In this document: one piece after another, positions 27,930 to 37,761 of the stretch
How the letters are laid out: the number at the start of each line of letters is the position of its first letter
Position numbering within the stretch: position 1 is the stretch's first letter
Program-made: the position numbers and the translations under genes
Assembly: GCA_019113345.1 (NCBI GenBank)
Contig: DXHQ01000008.1
Span: forward strand, 1-38,242
Direction: 5' to 3'
DNA from: Candidatus Faecalibacterium intestinigallinarum
GTDB lineage: Bacteria; Bacillota; Clostridia; Oscillospirales; Ruminococcaceae
Length of the DNA stretch: 38,242 nt
The notes under the pieces: model-generated
Seen by the model: only the letters and a program-made list of their open reading frames with translations
Database searches by the model: none
What the model was told of the DNA's origin: nothing

Positions 27930-28904
27930 ATGGAGAGACAGATCAAATCCATCGGCGTACTGACCAGCGGCGGCGACGCACCCGGCATGAATGCGGCGGT
28001 GCGCGCGGTCGTCCGCACCGGCATCCACAAGGGGTACCGGATGATCGGCATCCAGCGCGGCTACAACGGCCTGCTGAACGGCGAGTGCTACGAGATGAAC
28101 CTGCGCAGCGTCTCCAACATCATCCAGGACGGCGGCACCATCCTGTACACCGCCCGCTGCCTGGAGTTCAAGACCAAGGAGGGCCAGGACAAGGGCGCGG
28201 CCAAGTGCCGTGAGCTGGGCATCGACGCGCTGGTGGTCATCGGCGGCGACGGCTCCTACCGCGGCGCCCGCGAGCTGGCCCACCGCGGCATCCCGATGGT
28301 CGGCCTGCCCGGCACCATCGACAACGACATCGCCTGCACCGACTACACCGTCGGCTACGACACCGCCATGAACACCGCCATGGAGATGATCGACAAGCTG
28401 CGCGACACCACCCAGAGCCACGACCGGTGCAGCGTGGTGGAGGTCATGGGCCGCAACGCCGGCTATATCGCCCTGAACGTGGCCATCGCCTCGGGCGCCA
28501 TGGCCGTGCTGCTGCCCGAGCACCAGTTCGATATGCAGCGCGACATCCTCGACCGCATCGAGATGACCAAAAAGACCGGCAAGAACCACTTCATCATCAT
28601 CGTCGCCGAGGGCGTCGGCCATGCCCAGGAGATCGCCAACGAGATCCAGGCCCGCACCGGCATCGACTCCCGCGCCACCATTCTGGGCCACGTCCAGCGC
28701 GGCGGCTCGCCCACCCTGCGGGACCGCGTCAACGCCTCCGCCATGGGCTACCGCGCCGTCTGCCTGATCGACGAGGGCAAGTACAACCGCATCGTCGGGA
28801 TGCGGGGGGAGACCCTGGTGGACTACCCCGTCGACGAGGCGCTGGAGATGACCAAGTCTCTGGACCCGGTGCTGCTGGACGTCTGCAACACCATCTCGAT
28901 CTGA
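27930..28904 (+). CDS. pfkA: ATP-dependent 6-phosphofructokinase
   Basis: 324 aa. Phosphorylates fructose 6-phosphate with ATP, the committed step of glycolysis. LTSGGDAPGMNA (11-22) is the N-terminal ATP loop. GGDGS at 105-109 has Gly rather than Asp in the donor-selecting place, supporting ATP use over pyrophosphate. Catalytic TIDND and the EVMGRNAGY sugar-binding block follow, with RGGSP at the allosteric/substrate interface. Good GGGAGG site ahead of ATG. Transcribed from its own promoter and ended by a strong terminator. Confidence 0.97.
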   Translation: MERQIKSIGVLTSGGDAPGMNAAVRAVVRTGIHKGYRMIGIQRGYNGLLNGECYEMNLRSVSNIIQDGGTILYTARCLEFKTKEGQDKGAAKCRELGIDALVVIGGDGSYRGARELAHRGIPMVGLPGTIDNDIACTDYTVGYDTAMNTAMEMIDKLRDTTQSHDRCSVVEVMGRNAGYIALNVAIASGAMAVLLPEHQFDMQRDILDRIEMTKKTGKNHFIIIVAEGVGHAQEIANEIQARTGIDSRATILGHVQRGGSPTLRDRVNASAMGYRAVCLIDEGKYNRIVGMRGETLVDYPVDEALEMTKSLDPVLLDVCNTISI

Positions 28905-28934
28905 TGCCCGGCAGTACATCTGAATAAACTGCGT

Positions 28935-28976
28935 AGCGCACAGTTGGCGTTTTGGCCCGCTGTGCGCTTTCTTTTT
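28935..28976 (+). terminator. pfkA terminator
   Basis: AGCGCACAG (28935-28943) pairs with CTGTGCGCT (28960-28968), followed by TTTCTTTTT. Confidence 0.85.
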
Positions 28977-29111
28977 GCCTTCTCTGAAAAAAGATACGGT
29001 GGCACGCTGTAAAATATGACGTCAATACGTTTTGTATAGGATGGGAGATTTTGGGTCAACCTGCTGCCGGGTTTGTTTTTCTGTTTTTTGTTCGTTTTGG
29101 GGCGGCCGGGT

Positions 29112-29140
29112 TTGCCCGGCGGCGGATTTTGTGGTATCAT
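29112..29140 (+). promoter_or_regulatory. ligA promoter
   Basis: TTGCCC (29112-29117), 17-base spacer, TATCAT (29135-29140). A CCGGG-TTTG-CCCGG hairpin overlaps the -35. The AT-rich stretch 28981-29060 includes a TGACGTCA palindrome of unknown meaning. Confidence 0.55.
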
Positions 29141-29146
29141 ACATAG

Positions 29147-31168
<2,022 letters not shown>

Positions 31169-31206
31169 GGGCGACCACAATTTCCAAAAACTGGCAATTT
31201 TTACCG

Positions 31207-31235
31207 TTGCGCCTGCTGGTAAAATATGGTAAAAT
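31207..31235 (+). promoter_or_regulatory. spo0A promoter with GGTAAAAT direct repeats
   Basis: TTGCGC (31207-31212), 17-base spacer, TAAAAT (31230-31235). GGTAAAAT occurs at 31218-31225 and 31228-31235, and an inverted TTTTACC lies at 31199-31205. The second repeat overlaps the -10. No classical 0A box (TTGTCGAA) is visible. Confidence 0.5.
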
Positions 31236-31358
31236 CTATCGTGTCAGGAGAGGGTGGATCGGATAAGCCAGAAAGGCCGGCGGCCCCCGCGCAAAAGCGC
31301 GCAGCCGGGGCAGGGCACACCCGCACAGGCAAACACACCATCAATGGGAGGAACGAAG

Positions 31359-32117
31359 ATGGATAGGATTCGGTTTCTGATGTCGGACACGGACGCGAAT
31401 ATCACGCGGCGCTGCCGCGAGGCGCTGGAAAAAGAGGGCGTCGAGGTGACGGTGGTGGACAAGGACGGCACCAAGGTGCTGCAGAAGATGCTGATCGTCC
31501 GGCCCAACGTGGTCCTGCTGGACGCCTTTATGCCGGGGCTGGACGCGCTGACCATCAAGCAGCGCTACGACGCCGCCGGCGAGGGGCGGGCCGCCTTTTT
31601 CGTCACCGGCGCGTTCCAGAGCGAAGAGATGGTCCAGGAGCTGCTGGACGCCGGGTTCTCCTACTATTTTGTCAAGCCGTTTGAAGAGAGCGTGCTGGTG
31701 GGCCGGGTGCTGAAAGCCGCGGCCATGCCGGTGCGGCAGAACACCTACACCACCTCCGACAGCGACGAGATCAACGTCACCGAGATCATGCACCAGCTGG
31801 GCGTGCCGGCCCACATCAAGGGCTACCAGTACCTGCGCGAGGCCATCCTGATGGCGATGAAGAACCCCGACTACATCAACGCCGTCACCAAACGCCTGTA
31901 CCCCGAGATCGCCCAGCGGGACCACGCCACCCCCAGCCGGGTGGAGCGTGCCATCCGCCACGCCATCGAGGTGGCCTGGGACCGGGGCGACGTCGACACC
32001 CTCAACCGCTATTTTGGCTATACCATCCACAACATGCGCGGCAAACCCACCAACTCGGAGTTCATCGCCATGATCGCCGACAAGATGCGCCTGGACAAAA
32101 AGAGGCGGATCGGGTAA
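31359..32117 (+). CDS. spo0A: Spo0A-family response regulator with atypical receiver
   Basis: 252 aa from ATG 31359 after GGGAGG. The DNA-binding domain (about 150-250) is the Spo0A effector domain in full: VPAHIKGYQYLREAI, SRVERAIRHAIEVAWDRGD and KPTNSEFIAMIADKMRL. The receiver is divergent: the acidic pocket is SDTDAN (9-14) rather than the usual ADDN, the phospho-acceptor Asp55 lies in LLDAFMPGLDAL, Thr83 replaces the usual Ser/Thr context and Lys106 is kept. Spo0A switches sporulation and many stationary-phase genes. No spoIVB precedes it, and an integrase island follows directly. The product is likely functional but signal input may differ. Confidence 0.9.
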   Translation: MDRIRFLMSDTDANITRRCREALEKEGVEVTVVDKDGTKVLQKMLIVRPNVVLLDAFMPGLDALTIKQRYDAAGEGRAAFFVTGAFQSEEMVQELLDAGFSYYFVKPFEESVLVGRVLKAAAMPVRQNTYTTSDSDEINVTEIMHQLGVPAHIKGYQYLREAILMAMKNPDYINAVTKRLYPEIAQRDHATPSRVERAIRHAIEVAWDRGDVDTLNRYFGYTIHNMRGKPTNSEFIAMIADKMRLDKKRRIG

Positions 32118-32118
32118 C

Positions 32119-32146
32119 AAAACAGCGATAAAAAGCCTGTTTTTTT
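32119..32146 (+). terminator. spo0A terminator
   Basis: AAAACAG (32119-32125) pairs with CTGTTTT (32137-32143) directly after the stop and runs into seven T residues. Confidence 0.75.
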
Positions 32147-32220
32147 GGGTGCTGTTTCCTGCACGGCAACATCCATGCCGACCTATTTTTGAAAAAACGT
32201 ATGGCCGTATGGATCTAGGC

Positions 32221-32253
32221 CAACCAATTTGTTTGGCTCAGGGCAACCAATTT
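32221..32253. repeat. Direct repeat CAACCAATTT x2 at the island's left edge
   Basis: CAACCAATTT at 32221-32230 and 32244-32253, spaced 23 bases, between the spo0A terminator and the recombinase. The composition changes here, so this region is a candidate for attachment or recombinase arm sites; a matching right end is not in the window. Confidence 0.4.
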
Positions 32254-32295
32254 CCTGTATTCATTGGGTGAAAGCTTGGGAAGACAGGAGGCTGT

Positions 32296-33261
32296 ATGCT
32301 GTTGCAGGATGTCGAGATTTTTATAGAACACTGTACGGAAAAAGGTCTGGCCGCTAAAACGATTGCCAGCTATGAGCAGACGCTGCGCCTACTCATTCAG
32401 TATCTGGATGCACAGGGAATTCACCGGATAGATCAGATCACGCACACAGTGATACGAGATTATGTCAGATGCATTCAACAGAGAGGAAAGTACACCGTAG
32501 CTGTCAGCTCATACAGCAGTAACTGTCCAGAACGCCGGAGAGACTACGGAAAGAAAGTATCTCCTACGACCATCAATAATTACTTGAGGAATATGAGTGT
32601 ATTCTTCAACTGGTGTGTGGAAGAAGGTTTGATGCTGCGCTCCCCGATCAAGAGGGGAGACTACCTCAAAGTGGAGAGAAAGCCTCTTGAGTTTGTCTCA
32701 GATGAGGACTTCCGCAGGCTGCTGAAGTGTATGGACATATCCCGCTTCAGCGAGTACAGAGATTCCATTATTGTACAGCTACTGCTGGACACAGGAATGC
32801 GGATCAGCGAATGTCTGCTGATTCATGTGACAGATGTAGATTTGAGAAAGCACTGTATCTACCTGCCTTCTGACCATACGAAAGGCAAGAAGGGAAGATA
32901 TGTATTCTACTCGGACAAGATGGCTTCCATGCTTCAAAGATGGCTGAAGTACAAGGACAGATACAGAGACAGTGATTTTCTGTTCTGCACAAATCAGGGA
33001 AAGCCCGTAGAGGTGTCCAATTTTGAGAAAAATATAACAAAATATGCAAAGCGTGTTGGTCTTGTCAACATTCACCCTCATGTGTTCCGCAATAACTTTG
33101 CTAAGCGCTTCTTGATGAATGGGGGAGATATTTACACGTTAAGCAGACTTTTAGGGCACAGCAGTGTGACTATAACAGAACAGGCATATCTGGACATCAC
33201 ACAGGACGATCTGGCAGAGCTGTACAGGAAACACAGTCCCCTGAAGCACATGACAAAATAA
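32296..33261 (+). CDS. Tyrosine recombinase/integrase
   Basis: 321 aa with AGGAGG 5 bases before ATG. An N-terminal SAM-like core-binding domain (about 1-120) precedes the catalytic domain. Catalytic residues by position: Arg169 (TGMRISE), Lys196 (TKGKKGR), His262 and Arg265 (HPHVFRNNFA), His288 (LLGHSS) and Tyr298 (QAYLDI). Length and simplicity resemble XerD-like integrases of mobile elements. Its AT-rich composition contrasts with spo0A 180 bases upstream. It probably integrates or excises the island; no partner excisionase is seen. Confidence 0.9.
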   Translation: MLLQDVEIFIEHCTEKGLAAKTIASYEQTLRLLIQYLDAQGIHRIDQITHTVIRDYVRCIQQRGKYTVAVSSYSSNCPERRRDYGKKVSPTTINNYLRNMSVFFNWCVEEGLMLRSPIKRGDYLKVERKPLEFVSDEDFRRLLKCMDISRFSEYRDSIIVQLLLDTGMRISECLLIHVTDVDLRKHCIYLPSDHTKGKKGRYVFYSDKMASMLQRWLKYKDRYRDSDFLFCTNQGKPVEVSNFEKNITKYAKRVGLVNIHPHVFRNNFAKRFLMNGGDIYTLSRLLGHSSVTITEQAYLDITQDDLAELYRKHSPLKHMTK

Positions 33262-33263
33262 AG

Positions 33264-33297
33264 AAAGGGTATCGTGAAACGCGATACCCTTTTTTGA
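33264..33297. terminator. Bidirectional terminator after the recombinase
   Basis: AAAGGGTATCG (33264-33274) pairs perfectly with CGATACCCTTT (33282-33292), followed by TTTTT on the plus strand and by a T-rich run on the minus strand past the repressor gene. Confidence 0.85.
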
Positions 33298-33314
33298 ATG
33301 TTAAGATTTAATGT

Positions 33315-33593
33315 TCAGCGTTCCCTCAACCGGTCTGCTAGTTGTGCAATCAGAGCCACGTCCTTTTCATCCAGCCCGCTTACATTAACAGTCTGGTGAG
33401 GTTCCAGTCCCAGCAGATAGTCAGTAGATACAGAAAACAGCTTTGCCAGCTCTACAAGTAGAGGGGGAGAGGGCATGGATAGCCCTTGTTCCCAGGAATT
33501 GACGCCGTTGCGTGTCATATTCAGCCGCCGGGCCAGTTCAGCCTGTGTCCATCCCCGTGCTTCCCGCAGCGTTTTGATTCGATCAGCAGTCAT
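33315..33593 (-). CDS. XRE-family transcriptional regulator
   Basis: 92 aa from ATG 33593, spaced 6 bases after AGAGGTG. The helix-turn-helix is canonical: RIKTLREARGWTQAELARRL, then MTRNGVNSWEQGLSMPSPPLL, then the typical ending FSVSTDYLLGLEP. The C-terminal tail (SGLDEKDVALIAQLADRL) is likely a small dimerisation segment. A pair of inverted operator-like sites lies just upstream. It is probably the repressor of this island's rightward genes. Confidence 0.9.
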   Translation of the reverse strand: MTADRIKTLREARGWTQAELARRLNMTRNGVNSWEQGLSMPSPPLLVELAKLFSVSTDYLLGLEPHQTVNVSGLDEKDVALIAQLADRLRER

Positions 33594-33607
33594 GTGCAAC
33601 ACCTCTT

Positions 33608-33666
33608 TGTCAAGTATAGCTGGACAATTTGATTTATCTTTATCTTTTAGGCTCTAATACTTGACA
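33608..33666. promoter_or_regulatory. Paired operator-like inverted repeats of the XRE regulator
   Basis: TGTCAAGTAT (33608-33617) and its exact complement ATACTTGACA (33657-33666) are separated by 39 bases. The left copy overlaps a TATACT on the minus strand close to the regulator's start. The right copy contains TTGACA that could serve as -35 for the rightward genes, with a weak TACTTT 17 bases later. Confidence 0.6.
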
Positions 33667-33741
33667 TAATGGCTGATTTGTGTTACTTTTATGAAAACAA
33701 CCTGCTGATTGCATCATATCAGATGAGGAGGACAAGACCCT

Positions 33742-33969
33742 ATGTTTTTTGTAGTTATTGTATTGGTGCTGGTGATTATTACAATAATATCATATTTTGC
33801 GGCCAAATGTTTCTGGGAAATTGCTCAAATGAAGGGGCATTCTGATAGCAAATATTTTTGGTGGTGCCTCTTTTTTGGAATTTGCGGATGGATAATGGTT
33901 GCTGCACTTCCTGATAATAGAAATAGCCTACAACAGAACGAGATGTCGGATGAACTGCCTAATCTTTAA
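33742..33969 (+). CDS. Small two-helix membrane protein
   Basis: 75 aa with GAGGAGG upstream. Residues 1-22 (MFFVVIVLVLVIITIISYFAA) and about 37-56 (YFWWCLFFGICGWIMVAALPD) are membrane helices with a short loop that includes KGHSDSK. The ALPD ending before a polar tail is seen in small clostridial membrane proteins of unknown role. 18 bases before the zinc-ribbon gene, likely co-transcribed. No function assigned. Confidence 0.6.
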   Translation: MFFVVIVLVLVIITIISYFAAKCFWEIAQMKGHSDSKYFWWCLFFGICGWIMVAALPDNRNSLQQNEMSDELPNL

Positions 33970-33987
33970 AAAGTAAGGTTTAAAAAC

Positions 33988-35619
33988 ATGAGCGAAAGAT
34001 ATACTAGAGTGTTCTTTTTGGATAAAAAACTATATGCGGAAGGAGCTCCTGTAATCATTTCAGCAGGAGCTTTACTCGTAGATAATCAAAGCAATGATAT
34101 ATTAGCTCAGCTTAAATTTCAAAATATAACCGATAATATCATAAAGGCAATCAGTGTGCAGATTGTTCAGTTAGATGTTCTCGGCAATAAACTAGGTGAT
34201 ACTGTTCCTTACCAGTATTTGGGTTTACATCTGAGTCGTGATGAAGAAGAAGGACAAAAAGTGCCAGTTTATCTTCCAGATAGAACAACAAGAAGTTTTC
34301 GGGTCTCGATTGAAAAGGTAATCTTTGATGACAACAAGATATGGGAGTGTAAGGAAGATCGCTGGTTGCCATTGACTCCACAAGTTACGCTAGAGCAATA
34401 TCTGGGTAGTCATGAGCTTGTCAAACAATATTGTATTAAGTACGGCAATAATTGTAAATATAAGCCATATATGCAATATGATTTGTGGCAGTGCAGTTGT
34501 GGTGTATACAATCATAACAGCGAAAATGTATGCCATAAATGCGGGAACAAGATTGCAGAATTAGCGTCAATTAATTTAGATCAACTTAAAGAAGAGTGTG
34601 GAGCTCGAATTAAAATTGAGGAGAAAAGAAGAAATCAAAAGAATGCTGCTGAAGCAAAAAGAAGGAAAAAGATTGCCATTTCAATATCTGGCATTATTGT
34701 GGCAATTCTTATTATAAGCATAGGAACAAAATCGGCGTTGGATTATGTCGATTCTAATAATTCTTACAATTCTGCGGTCACTTTGATGGAATCAGGAAAC
34801 TATGAAGAAGCAAATGAGATTTTTGAAAGCCTAGGTGGTTTTAAGGATAGCCAAGAACTATCAAAAGAAAGTGTCTATCGTATGGCTTCTGAACTGATTG
34901 AAGATGATAGAGCAGAAGAAGCTATTAGCGTTCTCAGCAGTATACCCGATTACAAAGACAGTGAAAATCTTATTACAAACCTTCAGACTGAAATAAATAT
35001 GGATACTTATAATTTAGCTTTGTCTAATCTACAAGCTCATAATTATATGGTGGCTATAGAGCTCTTTTCATCTTTGGGTAACTTTGAGGATAGTGCAGAA
35101 CAGTTAAAATTTGCTCAAAATGAAAACAGAGTTATTAAGGAGCTGTATAATTCTGTACTATCGGCGTATGAATTGATGACAACGCTGGATGTTACAGGTA
35201 AATTTGAAAATAGTCTGACAAGTTTGTATTTATATTGCGGACAATTTAACTGCACTACAAGCAGTACACCAAGTCAGTTGTTTTCAGATTTTTATCTTGA
35301 AACGGATTTTGACTTTACATCTGATTATCTTTATGTATTAAATATGGATAACTATTGTTGGGATGTTGCAATTCCTGCAAATGAATCATCTGTATTTGAT
35401 GGTGATGATGAAGGAATATATGATTTTATGGATTCTAAAGGAAAGCATCAAAATTCAAATGTTTCCTTAAATCGTTCTGAAATGGAATTCACAGATCATG
35501 TGTTTGGAGAAGCTGAATTTGTAAATGGGAATATATCCCTTTCAATAAACACGAGGACTAGAAGACATGGGCCTACTGACTCTCATATAGCAGATTTGAC
35601 ATATGTGAAAGCAGAATGA
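33988..35619 (+). CDS. Zinc-ribbon membrane protein with TPR-like repeats
   Basis: 543 aa, AT-rich. Four regions: a beta-rich N-terminal domain (1-130); a zinc ribbon CSC-x10-CHKC (Cys169, 171, 182, 185); a basic stretch KRRNQKNAAEAKRRKK followed by one membrane helix (about 229-249); and TPR-like repeats (about 260-365, each ending near GxFKDSQE or YKDSE) with a C-terminal domain beyond. The arrangement suggests a cytoplasmic sensor joined to an outside repeat domain. The ribosome site is weak (AAGG). It is not a family I can name, and its job is unknown. Confidence 0.6.
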   Translation: MSERYTRVFFLDKKLYAEGAPVIISAGALLVDNQSNDILAQLKFQNITDNIIKAISVQIVQLDVLGNKLGDTVPYQYLGLHLSRDEEEGQKVPVYLPDRTTRSFRVSIEKVIFDDNKIWECKEDRWLPLTPQVTLEQYLGSHELVKQYCIKYGNNCKYKPYMQYDLWQCSCGVYNHNSENVCHKCGNKIAELASINLDQLKEECGARIKIEEKRRNQKNAAEAKRRKKIAISISGIIVAILIISIGTKSALDYVDSNNSYNSAVTLMESGNYEEANEIFESLGGFKDSQELSKESVYRMASELIEDDRAEEAISVLSSIPDYKDSENLITNLQTEINMDTYNLALSNLQAHNYMVAIELFSSLGNFEDSAEQLKFAQNENRVIKELYNSVLSAYELMTTLDVTGKFENSLTSLYLYCGQFNCTTSSTPSQLFSDFYLETDFDFTSDYLYVLNMDNYCWDVAIPANESSVFDGDDEGIYDFMDSKGKHQNSNVSLNRSEMEFTDHVFGEAEFVNGNISLSINTRTRRHGPTDSHIADLTYVKAE

Positions 35620-35687
35620 CAATTCATGACGCAAAATAGTAATACCAATCCTTCAAGCAATCAAACATACATTTAAAGAATGCTTTC

Positions 35688-35725
35688 AAGAGCTGTCGCC
35701 ATATACTGCGGCAGCTCTTCTTATT
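35688..35725 (+). terminator. Terminator after the zinc-ribbon gene
   Basis: AAGAGCTGTCGC (35688-35699) pairs with GCGGCAGCTCTT (35708-35719) with one G-T pair; T-rich tail follows. Confidence 0.75.
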
Positions 35726-35814
35726 AAAGAGGTGTGAAGATGATCATAAAGTGGATATGTTGTTATAATATGAATCATAGATTGACATAAAATGCCAGAA
35801 AACACTGTATTATC

Positions 35815-35843
35815 TTGACATTTTTTTGTAAATATGATAATTT
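35815..35843 (+). promoter_or_regulatory. Promoter of the secreted repeat protein
   Basis: Perfect TTGACA (35815-35820) with AT-rich -10 choices (GATAAT at 35836-35841, spacer 15; TAATTT at 35838-35843, spacer 17). A second TTGACA lies at 35782-35787. Confidence 0.5.
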
Positions 35844-35887
35844 GAAGAAAGAAATAATGATGATTATCGCTTGACGAAGGAGGATTC

Positions 35888-36844
35888 ATGATGAAAAAGA
35901 AAATAGTATCGTTACTTATGTGCCTGTTGTTGTGTATAGTGGCTATTGTGCCAATGAGCGCTTCTGCTGTGACACCTGCTGTAGCCGTAATGGACATAGA
36001 TGTCAGTGGAGACGATTATGGTTGGACTGATGTAGATTTTTATTTTAGAAATAATTCTGGGAAAACGATTAAATACATTGATTTTTATGTATCTGCATAT
36101 AACCGTGTTGGAGATCTTATACATGATGAAATAACATTTAACGCTACAAAAAAACTTACAGGTGTAGGCCCAACAGAACCATTTGTTCCACAAAAACTAC
36201 AAGGACAAGTTCACACTAGCCTGAGTAATGGAGATGGAACCCCATTTTCGGAATATCGAGAAGCCGGATATATGATAAATGACGGACAATATCGTTTAGC
36301 TGTATATCTTGACAAATACAACAACTTTTTCACAAAACCAACATTATCGTATGATGCAAATGAATGTGTGTATTTGTCTGATTATGAAATCAACAATATG
36401 ATATATAGCAGCTATATATGCTTTGACGATGTGTTCTATAACGATATGTTAGATAGTGTGACACTTAACAAAATTGTTGTTACATATATGGATGGTTCAC
36501 AACAAACCATTTCGGGTGAAGATGCAACCGTTCTTAGAAATGAACCACTCCAAAATCAGCCATTCCTTCCTACTGTTGCCCGTTATAGTGCTGTGTATAA
36601 TTACGAAGATTATAAAACTCTTAATCCAGATCTCGTAGCGGCTCTTGGCGATAATGAAAAACTCTTATTTGAACATTTCATTAACAACGGTATGAAGGAA
36701 GGCCGTCAGGGTAGCACAGAATTCAATCTGGCAACCTACAAAGCAAACAATCCCGATCTTGTAGCTGCTTTTGGTGATGATAATGTAAAGTACTATGAGC
36801 ACTACATCTCTTCTGGTAAAGCGGAAGGCCGTAAAGCTGTATAA
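35888..36844 (+). CDS. Secreted protein with two C-terminal NPDL...EGR repeats
   Basis: 318 aa; AAGGAGG suits the second ATG at 35891 about as well as the first. A signal peptide covers 1-27 and likely ends at SASA. The middle (about 30-230) is a beta-rich domain I do not recognise by name. Two C-terminal repeats (237-278 and 279-318) share YK-x3-NPDLVAA-x-GD, then EH and a closing EGR. Such repeats are common on clostridial surface proteins and may bind the cell wall. No LPXTG. Probably the island's exported factor. Confidence 0.65.
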   Translation: MMKKKIVSLLMCLLLCIVAIVPMSASAVTPAVAVMDIDVSGDDYGWTDVDFYFRNNSGKTIKYIDFYVSAYNRVGDLIHDEITFNATKKLTGVGPTEPFVPQKLQGQVHTSLSNGDGTPFSEYREAGYMINDGQYRLAVYLDKYNNFFTKPTLSYDANECVYLSDYEINNMIYSSYICFDDVFYNDMLDSVTLNKIVVTYMDGSQQTISGEDATVLRNEPLQNQPFLPTVARYSAVYNYEDYKTLNPDLVAALGDNEKLLFEHFINNGMKEGRQGSTEFNLATYKANNPDLVAAFGDDNVKYYEHYISSGKAEGRKAV

Positions 36845-36876
36845 TGCGGCTCAAAAGCAAAGTTAACACCTAAACT

Positions 36877-36916
36877 AAAGACCTCTGCCTTTCAATGGGT
36901 AGAGGTCTTTCTATTT
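36877..36916 (+). terminator. Terminator after the secreted protein gene
   Basis: AAAGACCTCT (36877-36886) pairs with AGAGGTCTTT (36901-36910), extended by GCC/GGT-type pairs; TCTATTT follows. Confidence 0.8.
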
Positions 36917-36970
36917 GCAGCAAAAGCTACTGTGTCTGTTTTGAATACTAAGCTTTAAGAGAGAAGAAGC

Positions 36971-37026
36971 ACAACATCTCCCTTGCCTCTTGTGTCTGGC
37001 CCGCCGTGAGATGTTGTTTTTATTTC
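36971..37026 (+). terminator. Terminator-like hairpin
   Basis: ACAACATCTC (36971-36980) pairs perfectly with GAGATGTTGT (37008-37017), 27-nt loop, then TTTTATTT. No gene immediately precedes it, so it may end a non-coding transcript or be a second terminator. Confidence 0.55.
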
Positions 37027-37335
37027 CAAAGATACAAAACCTGCCTATTGCTCTGTTTCAGCTTCAGATTTCCAGTTCGGAACTGATAAGATTAAGAACT
37101 AATCCCTATTCCTTGGAATTTTGCTGTGAAACTACAATATCTCAGATTTCTATTTCGGAAGTAGAGATTTCAAGCGGAAATGAAGCAGAGTGATTGAAAG
37201 GGGCTTAGAGTTAGGGTAAAGGGCAGTTATCTTTGAAGAATCCCATTTTTCTGCTCCTGTTGTGAGACTCCTGAGATTTTTGAGACTTCCGGCACTCTTT
37301 GGACTTCTGAGACCTCTGATCTCATTTGTAGAAAA

Positions 37336-37366
37336 AATCTGACCCTTTGAAACGCCGGGTCAGATT
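37336..37366. other. 10-bp perfect hairpin
   Basis: AATCTGACCC (37336-37345) and GGGTCAGATT (37357-37366) with an 11-nt loop. Its right arm also joins the weaker ATTCC/GGAAT pairing to 37380. Confidence 0.7.
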
Positions 37367-37391
37367 CCTGTTTTGGGAATTCAATAAGAAA

Positions 37392-37416
37392 GGGGGTCGC
37401 TGAATTGCCGACCCCC
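37392..37416. other. 8-bp GC-rich hairpin
   Basis: GGGGGTCG (37392-37399) and CGACCCCC (37409-37416), 9-nt loop. Confidence 0.7.
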
Positions 37417-37610
37417 TGTGTCAAATCTGGCGCACCCTAGACCCCATCGGGATTCATGAAAGTATGGAAGGGGAGTCAACGCAGTGGACGCCCCTATTAT
37501 TCAAAACGGTGAACGATTTGTTCACCATTGCTCTGGGCCCAATACACAAGTAGCTTGACAGCTCAAAATTGAACTGCCAGATTGTTCCTTGGGGGTCAAA
37601 TTTGATCCTG

Positions 37611-37637
37611 AAGGAGGACGAGATTTCGTCCCCCCTT
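37611..37637. other. Long hairpin with one mismatch
   Basis: AAGGAGGACGA (37611-37621) pairs with TCGTCCCCCCTT (37626-37637), one A-C mismatch and one bulged C, 4-nt loop. Confidence 0.65.
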
Positions 37638-37673
37638 TGGTTTCTCTGCCTTTCGCTCAAAAATGAGCAAGTT

Positions 37674-37699
37674 CACTCGGTCCAAGTTTGGACTGAGTG
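37674..37699. other. 10-bp hairpin, one G-T pair
   Basis: CACTCGGTCC (37674-37683) and GGACTGAGTG (37690-37699) with loop AAGTTT. Confidence 0.7.
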
Positions 37700-37761
37700 C
37701 AGATTTGCGCCCAATAACAGGTATTGGACATTTTTGTCCATAACCTTCAAAGCCGACGATC

